Shown: positions 37,872-46,977 of the stretch, one piece after another | Layout: every line of letters starts with the position of its first letter | Position numbering within the stretch: the first letter of the stretch is position 1 | NCBI RefSeq assembly: GCF_000308575.1 | Contig: NZ_BAFZ01000071.1 | Span: 1-64,000, forward strand | DNA: 64,000 bases | DNA from: Nocardia exalbida NBRC 100660 | GTDB taxonomy: Bacteria > Actinomycetota > Actinomycetes > Mycobacteriales > Mycobacteriaceae | Direction: 5' to 3' | Position numbers and translations under genes: made by a program | The notes under the pieces: generated by a model | Seen by the model: only the letters and a program-made list of their open reading frames with translations | Told to the model about the DNA's origin: nothing | The model's database searches: none

Positions 37872-38561
37872 TCAGTCCACGAGACCGTGCCGCCGCAGCG
37901 CGGCCAGCAGCGCGTCCGGGCGCTCCCCGGTGGGCAGGGCCTCCACCAGAGCGAATAGGCTGCCCAGCGCCTCGGCGCCGCCGTCGGCCTCGGCGCTGTC
38001 ACCGATCATCAGCGCCGCCTCGGCGGGCACGCCCAGATCGCGCAGCGCGGCACGGAAGATCTCCGGGTCGGGCTTCATGGCGCCGACCTCGAAGGAGAGG
38101 GTGAACGCGGCGACCAGCCGATCCCAGCCGCGCGCCGCGAACGATGGACGGATGTCGAACGGGATGTTGCTCACCACCGCGACCGGAACGCCTTGTGCGG
38201 CCAACAGATCGAGGACGGCCTCGCTGTCCGGGTACGGCGTCCACTCCAACGGGTCGAGCAACCGGGCGTACAGCCGTTCGGCGTCCTCGTCGGTGGGTAC
38301 ACCCGACGTGCGCAGCACCTTCATCATCACCTTGCGATGCAGTGCCGGGTCCAGGTCACGGTGGTCCCACGCGTATTGCGTCTCTTCGTCGAATTCGGCG
38401 ATGTGGTCGACCGGCGCCGTCATCCGCCGCATGATCTCGGCCTTCTCGTCCACGTCGAACGCCTGTCCGTCCGGCCGGGTCAGATCCGCGTACCAGGATT
38501 CGTCGGCCTCCAGGCGGAACAAGGTCCCGGAGAAGTCGAACAGCACCGCCTCGATCGCCAC
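37872..38561 (-). CDS. HAD-superfamily hydrolase lacking the second motif-I Asp
   Basis: 229 residues, HAD fold with alpha-helical cap. Motif I reads LFDFSGTLF, so the nucleophile Asp is present but the usual second Asp (DxDxT) is Ser. Motif II is AVVSNIPFD, motif III Lys is in GAMKPDPEIF and motif IV is MIGDSAEADGGAEALG. Loss of the general acid/base Asp is seen in phosphonatases, dehalogenases and non-phosphatase members, so ordinary phosphatase activity is doubtful. GTG start; TAGGCT (complement of 38568-38573) ends 6 nt upstream, so leaderless. Confidence 0.85.
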   Translation of the reverse strand: MAIEAVLFDFSGTLFRLEADESWYADLTRPDGQAFDVDEKAEIMRRMTAPVDHIAEFDEETQYAWDHRDLDPALHRKVMMKVLRTSGVPTDEDAERLYARLLDPLEWTPYPDSEAVLDLLAAQGVPVAVVSNIPFDIRPSFAARGWDRLVAAFTLSFEVGAMKPDPEIFRAALRDLGVPAEAALMIGDSAEADGGAEALGSLFALVEALPTGERPDALLAALRRHGLVD

Positions 38562-38567
38562 CCGGCC

Positions 38568-38573
38568 AGCCTA
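38568..38573 (-). promoter_or_regulatory. -10 element of leaderless HAD gene
   Basis: Minus-strand TAGGCT, 6 nt before the GTG at 38561. Confidence 0.5.
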
Positions 38574-38700
38574 CCGACCGCTCGCATCGCGCCGCCGGGT
38601 CGCGCGGGACGGTCCGCACCGGCCCGACCTCGACACACGCTGCGGCCACGGCGATTTCGTCCGTGGGAAGGAAACCGGCGCGGCTGCCGGTGCCTGGGGT

Positions 38701-38706
38701 TAGAGT
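38701..38706 (+). promoter_or_regulatory. -10 element of leaderless ggt
   Basis: TAGAGT (TANNNT) ends 6 nt before the ggt ATG; no Shine-Dalgarno sequence. Confidence 0.55.
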
Positions 38707-38712
38707 CCGGGC

Positions 38713-40665
38713 ATGGGGCACAAGCGAGGAAGTTGGGTCGCCGCCGCGGCGGCGTTCGCACTCACCGTCGGAATGGCCACCGCGTGTTCGTCCGGCGAAA
38801 GCCAGGCCGGCGGGGTGTGCGAGACGGTTCCGAACGGCACGCCGGTGACGGCCACCGCGGCGGGACCTGCGGGCGGTGGCACCAAGGATCTCAGCACCAA
38901 CCCGGAAATAGCGAGCGGCTATCGCACGAACATGACGCCGGTGCGCACGCATACCTTCGCGGTGTCGACGGCGAATCCGGTGTCGACCAAAGCCGCCTGC
39001 GAGGTCCTCCGCGACGGCGGCACCGCGGCGGACGCCCTGATCGCGGCACAGACGGTGCTCGGCTTGGTCGAACCGCAGGCCTCCGGTATCGGCGGCGGCG
39101 CGTTCCTGCTCTACTACGACGCGAACACCAAGACCGTGGACGCCTACGACGGCCGCGAGGTGGCCCCCGCGGCGGCCACCGAGAACTATCTGCGCTGGAT
39201 CAACGACACCGACCGCACCGAGCCCAAACCGAACGCGCGCGCCAGTGGCCGATCCATCGGCGTCCCCGGTGTGCTGCGGATGCTCGAGCTGGCGCACCGC
39301 GACCACGGCAAGACCGCGTGGCGCGAGCTGTTCGACCCGGCCATCGGACTGGCCGATCAGGGTTTCCCGATCAGTCCCCGCCTCGCGGGGCAGATCGCGG
39401 AATCGGCGAAGGACCTCGCCGCGGACGAGGACGCCAAGGCGTATTTCCTCGAGCCGGGCGGCAGCCCGAAGACCGCGGGCACCGTCCTCACCAACCCCGC
39501 CATGGCGAAGACGCTCGGCGCCGTCGCCACCGAGGGCGCGCAGGCCTTCTATACGGGCGCCATCGCCCGGGACATCGCCGCGGCCGCGGGCCGATCCTCC
39601 GGCGGGCGCACCCCCGGCCTGATCACGACTGAGGACTTGGCCGGTTACCAGGCGAAGAAACGCACCGCGCTGTGCACGGGCTATCGCGAGCACGAGATCT
39701 GCGGCATGCCCAGTCCCTCGTCGGGCGGCATCGCCGTCGCCGCGACACTGGGCATCCTGGAGAACTTCGACCTGGCCACCATGCGGCCGGACAACATCGA
39801 CCACAACGGCGGCAAGCCGAACCCGCAGGCCGTGCACCTCATCTCCGAGGCCGAACGCCTCGCCTACGCCGATCGCAACAAGTACGTGGCCGACACGGAT
39901 TTCGTACCGCTGCCCGGCAATTCGGCGCAAACCCTGCTGAATCGCGACTATTTGCGGCAGCGCGCCGGGCTCATCGACCCGAACCGCAGCATGGGCACCG
40001 CGCAGCCGGGTGACTTCGGCCCCGTGCCGCTCGGTGTGGGCCCGCAACCGCCCGAGCACGGCACCAGCCACATCTCGGTGGTCGACAAGTACGGCAACGC
40101 CGCGGCGATGACCACCACCGTGGAGTCGGCGTTCGGTTCGTTCCATCTGGTCGACGGCTTCGTGCTGAACAATCAGCTCACCGACTTCAACGCCGATCCG
40201 CTGGGCGCCGACGGCGTGCCGATGGCCAACCGGGTGCAGCCGGGCAAGCGCCCGCGCAGCTCGATGAGCCCGACGCTGATCTTCGGCAAGGCCCCCGACG
40301 GCTCGCGCGGCGAGCTGACCCATGTCGCGGGCTCGCCAGGCGGCTCGGTGATCATCCAATTCGTGGTGAAGACGCTGGTCAACATGTTCGACTGGGGCCT
40401 GGATCCGCAGCAGGCGGTCTCCGCGGTCGCGTTCGGCGCCGGGAACGGCCCGTCCACCGGTATCGGCGGTGAGCATCCGGCGATCAACGCCACCGACAAC
40501 GGCGACCACGACCCGCTCGTGGTGCGGCTGCGGGAGCTGGGCCATCAGGTCTCGGTCGCACCGCAGTCCAGCGGCCTGAGCGCCCTCAAACGCAACGGCG
40601 CGGACGGCTGGATCGGCGGTGCGGACCCGCGCCGCGAAGGCGCGGTCCTAGGCGACACCCACTGA
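38713..40665 (+). CDS. ggt: Gamma-glutamyltransferase, lipoprotein
   Basis: 650-residue Ntn-hydrolase that cleaves the gamma-glutamyl bond of glutathione-like or gamma-glutamyl peptides outside the membrane. Signal peptide with lipobox ATAC (Cys about residue 25). Large-subunit features: GGTAADALIAAQTVLGLVEPQASGIGGG and the VAPAAATENYLRW region. The autoprocessing site and nucleophile is Thr451 in EHGTSHISVVDKYGNAAAMT, giving a roughly 200-residue small subunit with SSMSPTLIF and the AGSPGGSVI oxyanion motif. Mycobacteriales lack glutathione but have mycothiol and gamma-glutamyl compounds, so the natural substrate is open. Followed by a perfect terminator. Confidence 0.95.
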   Translation: MGHKRGSWVAAAAAFALTVGMATACSSGESQAGGVCETVPNGTPVTATAAGPAGGGTKDLSTNPEIASGYRTNMTPVRTHTFAVSTANPVSTKAACEVLRDGGTAADALIAAQTVLGLVEPQASGIGGGAFLLYYDANTKTVDAYDGREVAPAAATENYLRWINDTDRTEPKPNARASGRSIGVPGVLRMLELAHRDHGKTAWRELFDPAIGLADQGFPISPRLAGQIAESAKDLAADEDAKAYFLEPGGSPKTAGTVLTNPAMAKTLGAVATEGAQAFYTGAIARDIAAAAGRSSGGRTPGLITTEDLAGYQAKKRTALCTGYREHEICGMPSPSSGGIAVAATLGILENFDLATMRPDNIDHNGGKPNPQAVHLISEAERLAYADRNKYVADTDFVPLPGNSAQTLLNRDYLRQRAGLIDPNRSMGTAQPGDFGPVPLGVGPQPPEHGTSHISVVDKYGNAAAMTTTVESAFGSFHLVDGFVLNNQLTDFNADPLGADGVPMANRVQPGKRPRSSMSPTLIFGKAPDGSRGELTHVAGSPGGSVIIQFVVKTLVNMFDWGLDPQQAVSAVAFGAGNGPSTGIGGEHPAINATDNGDHDPLVVRLRELGHQVSVAPQSSGLSALKRNGADGWIGGADPRREGAVLGDTH

Positions 40666-40676
40666 ATCGACCCGGT

Positions 40677-40711
40677 CCCGGGCTCGCTGGGAGAGTCCCA
40701 GCGAGCCCGGG
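40677..40711 (+). terminator. ggt terminator hairpin
   Basis: Perfect 16-bp stem (CCCGGGCTCGCTGGGA, 40677-40692, with its complement 40696-40711) and 3-nt loop, 11 bp after the ggt stop, between convergent genes. It may serve both directions. Confidence 0.85.
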
Positions 40712-40757
40712 CGGCTCACGGCTCACGAGGATCGACATGGCCGCCGGAATAGGGCGG

Positions 40758-41297
40758 TTATTTCCTCCGAATCATCGGATACACCACCGGACCCCGTCCG
40801 ATCGGCAGCTCGGCCTGCGGCTCGAAACCGAATCGCTCATAGAAGGGCACCGTGCGGCGGGTATTCGAGATGAGGAAGCCGTCCTGCCCGGCCGCCGACA
40901 GCCGTCGCTCGAGCAACGCGCTCGCCAATCCCCTGCCCTGCGCGCCGGGCAGCGTCCCGATGGCGGCCAGGTACAGATGCGGTGTGGCCGGGCGAGCGCG
41001 CTCCATCCGCCGCCCGGCGGCCAGCGCCCGCGCCGCGCTCGGCCCCAAGGCTCGCAGCAAGGTCACCGGCTTCGCCGTCGGCGCCACCACGTCCGCCGGT
41101 TCCCACAGCGCCACACAGGCGAGATTGCCCTCCGCGTCGTGCGCCAGATCGACCAGGCTGTTCTTCCGGCGCGACGCGATGCGCGAATCCCAGAACAGCG
41201 GAAGGGCTTTGCGCCGCCGCGGCGACCCCGGCCAGAAATAGGTCATCAGCGGATCGTCGGCGAAAGCCGCCGCGAGGACGAACGCACCCGGCTCCAT
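40758..41297 (-). CDS. GNAT N-acetyltransferase
   Basis: 179 residues. The acetyl-CoA loop is LPGAQGRGLASALLERRL (motif A, Q/R-x-x-G-x-A), preceded by HLYLAAIGTL and followed by FYERFGFEPQAELPI (motif B). The N-terminal half (FADDPLMTYFWPGSPRRRKAL) is typical of a GNAT subgroup found with stress or antibiotic contexts. Substrate unknown. ATG 41297 (MEPGAFVLAAAF) is supported by TAGCCT ending 7 nt upstream; the open frame to 41357 is longer than needed. Confidence 0.85.
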   Translation of the reverse strand: MEPGAFVLAAAFADDPLMTYFWPGSPRRRKALPLFWDSRIASRRKNSLVDLAHDAEGNLACVALWEPADVVAPTAKPVTLLRALGPSAARALAAGRRMERARPATPHLYLAAIGTLPGAQGRGLASALLERRLSAAGQDGFLISNTRRTVPFYERFGFEPQAELPIGRGPVVYPMIRRK

Positions 41298-41304
41298 ACC
41301 GGCG

Positions 41305-41310
41305 AGGCTA
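41305..41310 (-). promoter_or_regulatory. -10 element of leaderless GNAT gene
   Basis: Minus-strand TAGCCT, 7 nt upstream of the ATG at 41297. Confidence 0.5.
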
Positions 41311-41353
41311 GACCAGCTTCCGAACCCGCGCGAGCACTGAATGCCGCGCCAGC

Positions 41354-42366
<1,013 letters not shown>

Positions 42367-43611
42367 TCAGTGCGCCGTCTCGCCGAGATCGAGTTCGTCG
42401 AGGCCGATCAGGTCATGCCCCATCCGGTCCCGCTTGGTGCGCAGGTAGCGCAGGTTCTCCGCGTTCGCGCGCAACGGCATCGGCACCCGATCGGTGATCC
42501 GCAGGCCATAGCCGTCCAAGCCGACCCGCTTGGCCGGGTTGTTGGTGAGCAATCGCATCGAGCGAAGGCCGAGATCCACCAGGATCTGCGCGCCGGTGCC
42601 GTAATCGCGCGCGTCCGCGGGCAGCCCCAGCTCCAGATTCGCGTCGACCGTGTCGTGGCCGGAATCCTGCAACTGGTAGGCCTGCAACTTGTGCATCAGG
42701 CCGATGCCGCGCCCTTCGTGACCGCGCATGTACAGCACCACGCCGCGCCCCTCGGCCGCGACCATCTCCAACGCGGCATCCAGTTGCGGACCGCAGTCGC
42801 AGCGCAACGACCCGAACACGTCGCCGGTCAGGCACTCCGAATGCACCCGAACCAGGACGTCCTCACCGTCGCTGATATCGCCGCGCACCAGCGCGACGTG
42901 CTCGACCTCGTCGTAGATGCTCTGATAGCCGACGGCCGTGAACTCGCCGTGCGCGGTGGGGATGCGCGCCTCGGCGACGCGCACCACGTGCTTCTCGTGC
43001 CTGCGCCGCCACGCGATCATGTCGGCGATCGAGATCAGCGCCAGCTCGTGCTCGTCGGCGAAGACGCGCAACTCCTCGGTGCGGGCCATGTGGCCCTCGT
43101 CCTTCTGACTGACGATCTCGCAGATCACACCCGCCGGACGCAAACCGGCCATGCGCGCCAGATCCACGGCCGCCTCGGTGTGGCCGGGCCTGCGCAGCAC
43201 GCCACCATCCTTGGCGCGCAACGGCACCACGTGGCCGGGGCGGGTGAAATCGTCGGCCTTGGCGTCGCCGTCGGCCAGCAGCCGCATGGTGGTGGCGCGG
43301 TCGGCGCCGGAGATACCGGTCGTCACGCCCTCGCGCGCGTCCACCGAGACGGTGTAGGCGGTGCCGTGCTTGTCCTCGTTCATCGCGTACATCGGCGGCA
43401 GGCCCAGCCGATCGCAATCGTCACCCGTGAGCGGCACACAGATGTAACCGGAGGTGTAGCGGATCATGAAGGCGACCAGCTCCGGGGTGGCCTTCTCCGC
43501 CGCGAAGATGAGGTCGCCCTCGTTCTCGCGGTCCTCGTCGTCGACGACGACGACCGCCTTACCGGCGGCGATATCGGCGACTGCGCGCTCGATGCTGTCG
43601 AACCTGGTCAC
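42367..43611 (-). CDS. ribBA: Bifunctional DHBP synthase / GTP cyclohydrolase II
   Basis: 414 residues. The N-terminal RibB half makes 3,4-dihydroxy-2-butanone 4-phosphate from ribulose-5-phosphate ([53 protein letters not shown]). The C-terminal RibA half hydrolyses GTP ([21 protein letters not shown] with zinc cysteines, [33 protein letters not shown]). GTG 43611 gives [14 protein letters not shown], aligning with mycobacterial RibA2; the longer frame enters the hairpin region. Upstream lies an unusually long repeat-bearing gap separating it from ribE. Confidence 0.97.
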   Translation of the reverse strand: MTRFDSIERAVADIAAGKAVVVVDDEDRENEGDLIFAAEKATPELVAFMIRYTSGYICVPLTGDDCDRLGLPPMYAMNEDKHGTAYTVSVDAREGVTTGISGADRATTMRLLADGDAKADDFTRPGHVVPLRAKDGGVLRRPGHTEAAVDLARMAGLRPAGVICEIVSQKDEGHMARTEELRVFADEHELALISIADMIAWRRRHEKHVVRVAEARIPTAHGEFTAVGYQSIYDEVEHVALVRGDISDGEDVLVRVHSECLTGDVFGSLRCDCGPQLDAALEMVAAEGRGVVLYMRGHEGRGIGLMHKLQAYQLQDSGHDTVDANLELGLPADARDYGTGAQILVDLGLRSMRLLTNNPAKRVGLDGYGLRITDRVPMPLRANAENLRYLRTKRDRMGHDLIGLDELDLGETAH

Positions 43612-43646
43612 GTCTGTTGTGCTCCATCTCGAAATAGGTGCCTCAC

Positions 43647-43658
43647 CACAGTACTGTG
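43647..43658. promoter_or_regulatory. Perfect palindrome upstream of ribBA
   Basis: CACAGTACTGTG, a 12-bp perfect dyad 36 bp upstream of the ribBA start; a possible operator. Confidence 0.35.
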
Positions 43659-43666
43659 TTGGATTT

Positions 43667-43685
43667 GCAGCGCCTGCGGCGCTGC
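43667..43685. repeat. Short perfect hairpin
   Basis: GCAGCGCC with GGCGCTGC around a 3-nt loop; it directly abuts the long hairpin and may form part of one termination or processing structure after ribE. Confidence 0.5.
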
Positions 43686-43687
43686 GT

Positions 43688-43782
43688 GTTCGCGGCCCCT
43701 TTGTGGCTCGCGTGTGCGCGACCGCCGCTGGCGACTTCGTCGCGGACGCGGCGGTCGCGCACACGCGAGCCGGGCCGCGAAC
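43688..43782. repeat. 95-nt long hairpin (11 + 23 bp perfect arms)
   Basis: Outer arms GTTCGCGGCCC (43688-43698) and complement (43772-43782); inner 23-bp perfect arms 43706-43728 and 43748-43770; internal loop 7/1 nt; apical loop of 19 nt that itself folds (GCGAC-TTC-GTCGC). Lies in the ribE-ribBA gap. Confidence 0.85.
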
Positions 43783-43800
43783 GGCGCATGCTCGGTCTCG

Positions 43801-44295
43801 CTTCGCTCGAAAGCCGGAGTGCGGTTGAGCCGGTTACTCGATGCCGTTATCACCGGGCCCGCATGTTCGCCGCATTCCCGCGCCTCGCGGGCGGAGGACG
43901 GGGGCGGGCCGACGGTACCGAGTAGGCGGTACGGCGGCTCTTCGGCCGCGAGCTGGGCCGACTTGCTTCGCGCGGGGACCGGAGTGAGATCCGCCTGGTC
44001 ACTCGACGCCGTAATCACTTGACCCGCGCACCTGGCGCATTGTGGCGCTCCGTGGGTCGGCGACCGGCGCGGGCTCACAGTACTGGGTAGGAAGCACGGC
44101 GGCTGCTCGACCGCGAGCTGGGCCGACTTACTTCGCGCGGGAACCGGAGTGAGATCCACTTGGTTACGCGAAGTCGCTTTCACCGAACCCGCAGGTTCGC
44201 CGCATTCCGGCGCTTCGGGGGGAGGCGAGCGGCGGAGGCTATTACTACGGGGTGGGGGTTCGGGCTTCTCGAGTGTGGGCCGATCCGCGTCTCCG
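43801..44295. repeat. Three tandem imperfect 165-bp units
   Basis: Units start at 43801, 43966 and 44131, exactly 165 bp apart, each opening CTTCGC followed by the shared CCGGAGTG. The best-kept part is a core of about 74 bp seen at 43932-44005 and 44097-44170, which differs at only about ten positions. The period equals 55 codons and, read on the minus strand, gives repeated TPVPARSKSAQLA peptides. Confidence 0.85.
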
Positions 44296-44560
44296 TTGTG
44301 TCCGTGCGCACCGAGAACTGGGGGCCATTCGAGGCTATCGGGGCGCGGACGTGGGAATCGTTCGGATGCGGGTTGAGGCGCGGACCGTGCCCGCTCGGTC
44401 TCGGTGCGCGCGGTGACCAGGGTGGAGCAGACCATACTGCGCCGGACAGTGATCACCGCTCCCGCGCGCACGGCGCTTCCCGGCAGGCAACGCCGGAGGA
44501 GCGCGCTCGCCGTCGCGCGCCCTCGTCCGGCGTGGGCGGGGACGAGCGGGGCGGTCACGG

Positions 44561-45184
44561 TCAGCCGCGCTGCTGGAGGCGTTCGACGTACTTGGCGATC
44601 ACGTCGACCTCCAAGTTGACGGTGGTGCCGACGGTGGCGAAGCCCAGGTTGGTCAGCGAGAGGGTGGTGGGGATGAGGGAGACCTCGAACCAGTCCCGGC
44701 TGCCGGTTTCGGCGGGGTCGTCGGAGACGCCGAGTCCGGAGACGGTGAGCGAGATGCCGTCGACGGTGATCGAACCCTTCTGCACGACGTAGCGGGCGAT
44801 GTTCTCGGGCAGCGAGATCCGCACCACGTCCCAGTTCTCCGAGGGAGTGCGCGAGAGCACGGTGCCGGTGCCGTCGACATGGCCTTGGACCAGATGCCCA
44901 CCGAGCCTGCTGTTCAACGCCGCGGCGCGCTCGAGATTCACCTTGGCACCGACGTCCAGTTTGCCGATGCTCGAGCGGTTGAGTGTCTCGGCCATGACGT
45001 CGACGGTGAACGAGTCGCCGCCGATCACCTCCACGACGGTCAGGCACACCCCGTTCACGGCGATCGAATCACCGTGCCCGGCATCGGAGGTCACCAGCTT
45101 GCCCTTGATCGTCAGCCGCGCGGCGTCGGTCAGCTGCTCGCTGGCGACGATCTCGCCGAGTTCCTCGACGATGCCTGTGAACAT
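44561..45184 (-). CDS. ribE: Riboflavin synthase alpha chain
   Basis: Dismutates two lumazines to riboflavin. 207 residues in two homologous barrels: MFTGIVEELGEI at the N-terminus, NGVCLTVVEV in barrel one, GHLVQGHVDGTGTVL and the second-barrel DGISLTVSGLG. The strong MFTGIVEE start fixes the ATG at 45184, with AGGGAG upstream. Downstream it is separated from ribBA by 950 bp, unlike compact rib operons. No FMN riboswitch consensus is seen upstream. A ribD/ribG gene is not in the window. Confidence 0.97.
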   Translation of the reverse strand: MFTGIVEELGEIVASEQLTDAARLTIKGKLVTSDAGHGDSIAVNGVCLTVVEVIGGDSFTVDVMAETLNRSSIGKLDVGAKVNLERAAALNSRLGGHLVQGHVDGTGTVLSRTPSENWDVVRISLPENIARYVVQKGSITVDGISLTVSGLGVSDDPAETGSRDWFEVSLIPTTLSLTNLGFATVGTTVNLEVDVIAKYVERLQQRG

Positions 45185-45747
45185 GTGCCCTGACTCCCTG
45201 TCGCGTCGTTGTCTTCCGGTTGCGGAACCGCGCGGGGCCCGGCCGATATTCCCGCGCCCACTCAGCCTAATGACGCCGGGGCGGCCGCAGACAGCGGCGC
45301 TCAGGAGCGGAACGGCGCACCGGCGATCGCACCGTAAGCAGACCGGCGGGCGGGCCGAGGCGCGCGGAACCGGCCGGTCTCATCGAATATGGAACGAAAT
45401 ATGTCCACATAGGCCGCGAAACACCGCGGGGCACGGGATCCGATGATTATTCGGCGCCTACCGGCATACCGCACGTATTTATTTACCCCCGGTGAGTTTG
45501 CCGATTCTTACTCGATACCCGAAAGAAACACGCTTATAACGCAGATTCCGCGCTCCGACGAGTGCGGAGGCGATATCGTTACGCGGCCGACTTCTCGCGT
45601 TCAACCATTCCGCCCAAGTAGCTCGATGGGGTGTTCTACCAGGTCATACGGCGGACGACCGGGAAGCCTGTCGCACGATGTCCACTCCTCGAGAAAGCCG
45701 GAGAACACAGTGGAACAAATTGGGTCGGACACAGCCGGGGGCGCGGT
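45185..45747. other. AT-richer intergenic region upstream of ribE
   Basis: The segment about 45380-45620 is clearly AT-richer than its surroundings and includes TATAAC (about 45534-45539) and TTTATTTA. An open frame 45443-45751 ends in a GTGA overlap with the next gene but its composition is not convincing. It probably holds promoters for both flanking genes. Confidence 0.5.
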
Positions 45748-46218
45748 GTGACCACATTTCTCGATTCGACGCCGGAAGTTCGCTGCTCACGGTATCGGCG
45801 CGAATTCCAGCTGCCGGCATCGATGGATCCCGGTTCGCATCGCATTCTCCTGCACATCGGCGTGGACTACGGTGCCGTCACCATGCCCGCCGAACTCGGC
45901 GAGCGGGTACTGCGACAACTCGTCCAGGACGGAATCGCGGGCCCGGTCGTCGACCATCCGCGGGCCAGGCACTGGACCTTCCTCACCGGCCCCGCCGGGC
46001 CCGACGCGATCAGCCCGGCGGTCTCGGCCGAACTGTTCCGCCTGTACGCGGCGGTGGCCTGCGCGGGCAGCCAGGTTGTGCTGCCCTCACCGGAAGACGA
46101 GCGCACCGGCTACCGCGTGTGGATCCGGTCGCCCGAGGCCGGGCCGCGCCGCCCGTCGATCAGCGCGATGATCGAGACGATCCGCGCGGTCGCCGCACGG
46201 CGGACCCGCACCGGATAG
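45748..46218 (+). CDS. Uncharacterised soluble protein, 156 residues
   Basis: Begins VTTFLDSTPEVRCSRYRREF. The core ILLHIGVDYGAVTMPAELGERVLRQLV and VVDHPRARHWTFLTGPAG is like a group of small actinobacterial proteins of unknown role, often annotated hypothetical. No signal or membrane segment; C-terminus basic. GTG at 45748 follows a GGGGG stretch by 6 nt and is the first start that keeps the conserved part. It converges on rpe with a 6-bp gap. Function unknown. Confidence 0.65.
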   Translation: MTTFLDSTPEVRCSRYRREFQLPASMDPGSHRILLHIGVDYGAVTMPAELGERVLRQLVQDGIAGPVVDHPRARHWTFLTGPAGPDAISPAVSAELFRLYAAVACAGSQVVLPSPEDERTGYRVWIRSPEAGPRRPSISAMIETIRAVAARRTRTG

Positions 46219-46224
46219 ATCCGA

Positions 46225-46917
46225 TCAGCGCGCCCACGCCGAGGCAGCCTGATCGCGCAACTTCTGCACGGTGGCCCCGGGATCGGCGGTGCTGTACACC
46301 GCGGAACCGGCGACGAAGCAGTCCACTCCCGCCTCCGCGGCCGCCTCGATGGTGTCGGCGTTGATGCCGCCATCGATCTCCACCAGCAGCCGCAGCTCAC
46401 CGGAGTCGACCAGGTTCCGCACGATGCGCGCCTTCTGCAACACCTCCGGGATGAACGACTGCCCGCCGAAGCCCGGTTCCACGCTCATCACCAGCAGGGT
46501 GTCGAAATCGCGCAGGATCTCCAGGTACGGCTCGATCGGCGTGCCGGGCTTCACCGAGAGCCCCGCCTTGGCGCCCGCGGCGCGGATGTCGCGCGCCACC
46601 GCGATCGGATCGTCGGTCGCCTCCGCGTGGAAGGTCACGTTGTGCGCGCCCGCCTCGGCGTACGGCGGCGCCCAGCGGCCCGGATCATCGATCATCAGAT
46701 GGCAGTCCAGCGGGATCTCGGTCGCCTTCAGCAGGCTCTCCACCACCGGAAGGCCGAGCGTGAGATTCGGCACGAAGTGCGCGTCCATCACATCCACGTG
46801 CAGCCAGTCGGCGCCTGCGACGGCCTCCGCTTCATCCGCGAGATGCGCGAAGTCGGCGGACAGAATGGACGGGGCGATCATCGGAACGGCCGGACGCGGG
46901 TAAGTCGGGTTGGACAC
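46225..46917 (-). CDS. rpe: Ribulose-phosphate 3-epimerase
   Basis: Interconverts ribulose-5-phosphate and xylulose-5-phosphate, linking to the tkt/tal cluster. 230 residues, TIM barrel with metal ligands: [61 protein letters not shown] and [14 protein letters not shown] 46917 is preceded by TAGACT (complement of 46926-46931) at 8 nt, leaderless; an internal ATG (46881) is also possible. Divergent from rsbW. Confidence 0.96.
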   Translation of the reverse strand: MSNPTYPRPAVPMIAPSILSADFAHLADEAEAVAGADWLHVDVMDAHFVPNLTLGLPVVESLLKATEIPLDCHLMIDDPGRWAPPYAEAGAHNVTFHAEATDDPIAVARDIRAAGAKAGLSVKPGTPIEPYLEILRDFDTLLVMSVEPGFGGQSFIPEVLQKARIVRNLVDSGELRLLVEIDGGINADTIEAAAEAGVDCFVAGSAVYSTADPGATVQKLRDQAASAWAR

Positions 46918-46925
46918 AACGCCTG

Positions 46926-46931
46926 AGTCTA
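46926..46931 (-). promoter_or_regulatory. -10 element of leaderless rpe
   Basis: Minus-strand TAGACT, 8 nt before the GTG at 46917. Confidence 0.5.
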
Positions 46932-46942
46932 ACGGTCGCCGG

Positions 46943-46967
46943 GGTTGCCCAGCGCGGGAGTGGGTAG
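46943..46967 (+). promoter_or_regulatory. SigF/SigB-type promoter of rsbW-sigF
   Basis: GGTT (46943-46946), 15-bp spacer, GGGTAG (46962-46967), matching the stress-sigma consensus GTTT-N15/16-GGGTAT. It lies 10 bp before the rsbW GTG, so the operon is probably transcribed by its own sigma factor. Confidence 0.65.
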
Positions 46968-46977
46968 CCTGCATAGG

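Larger units (their letters stand above)
43612..44560. other. Non-coding repeat-rich stretch between ribE and ribBA
   Basis: About 950 bp with no convincing gene. It contains a 12-bp palindrome (43647-43658), a short hairpin (43667-43685), a very long hairpin (43688-43782) and three 165-bp tandem units (43801-44295). The minus-strand open frame through it (43608-45047) overlaps ribE on the same strand and shows no ribosome site of its own, so I do not call it a gene. Confidence 0.7.

Noticed and set aside
38356-40545. 729-codon minus-strand frame over ggt and the HAD gene
   Set aside because: It reads antisense to ggt and out of frame through HAD; composition is non-protein-like.
43608-45047. 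479-codon minus frame covering the 165-bp repeats
   Set aside because: It overlaps ribE on the same strand in another frame, has no ribosome site, and only the repeat part looks regular; reported as a repeat, not a gene.
45185-45420. FMN riboswitch before ribE
   Set aside because: I looked for the conserved AGGGG / ACCGGCGGT / AGTCC segments on the minus strand and did not find them.
45443-45751. 102-codon frame ending in a GTGA overlap with the 45748 gene
   Set aside because: The overlap is tempting, but the residues are unlike a protein and the DNA is AT-rich promoter-like.
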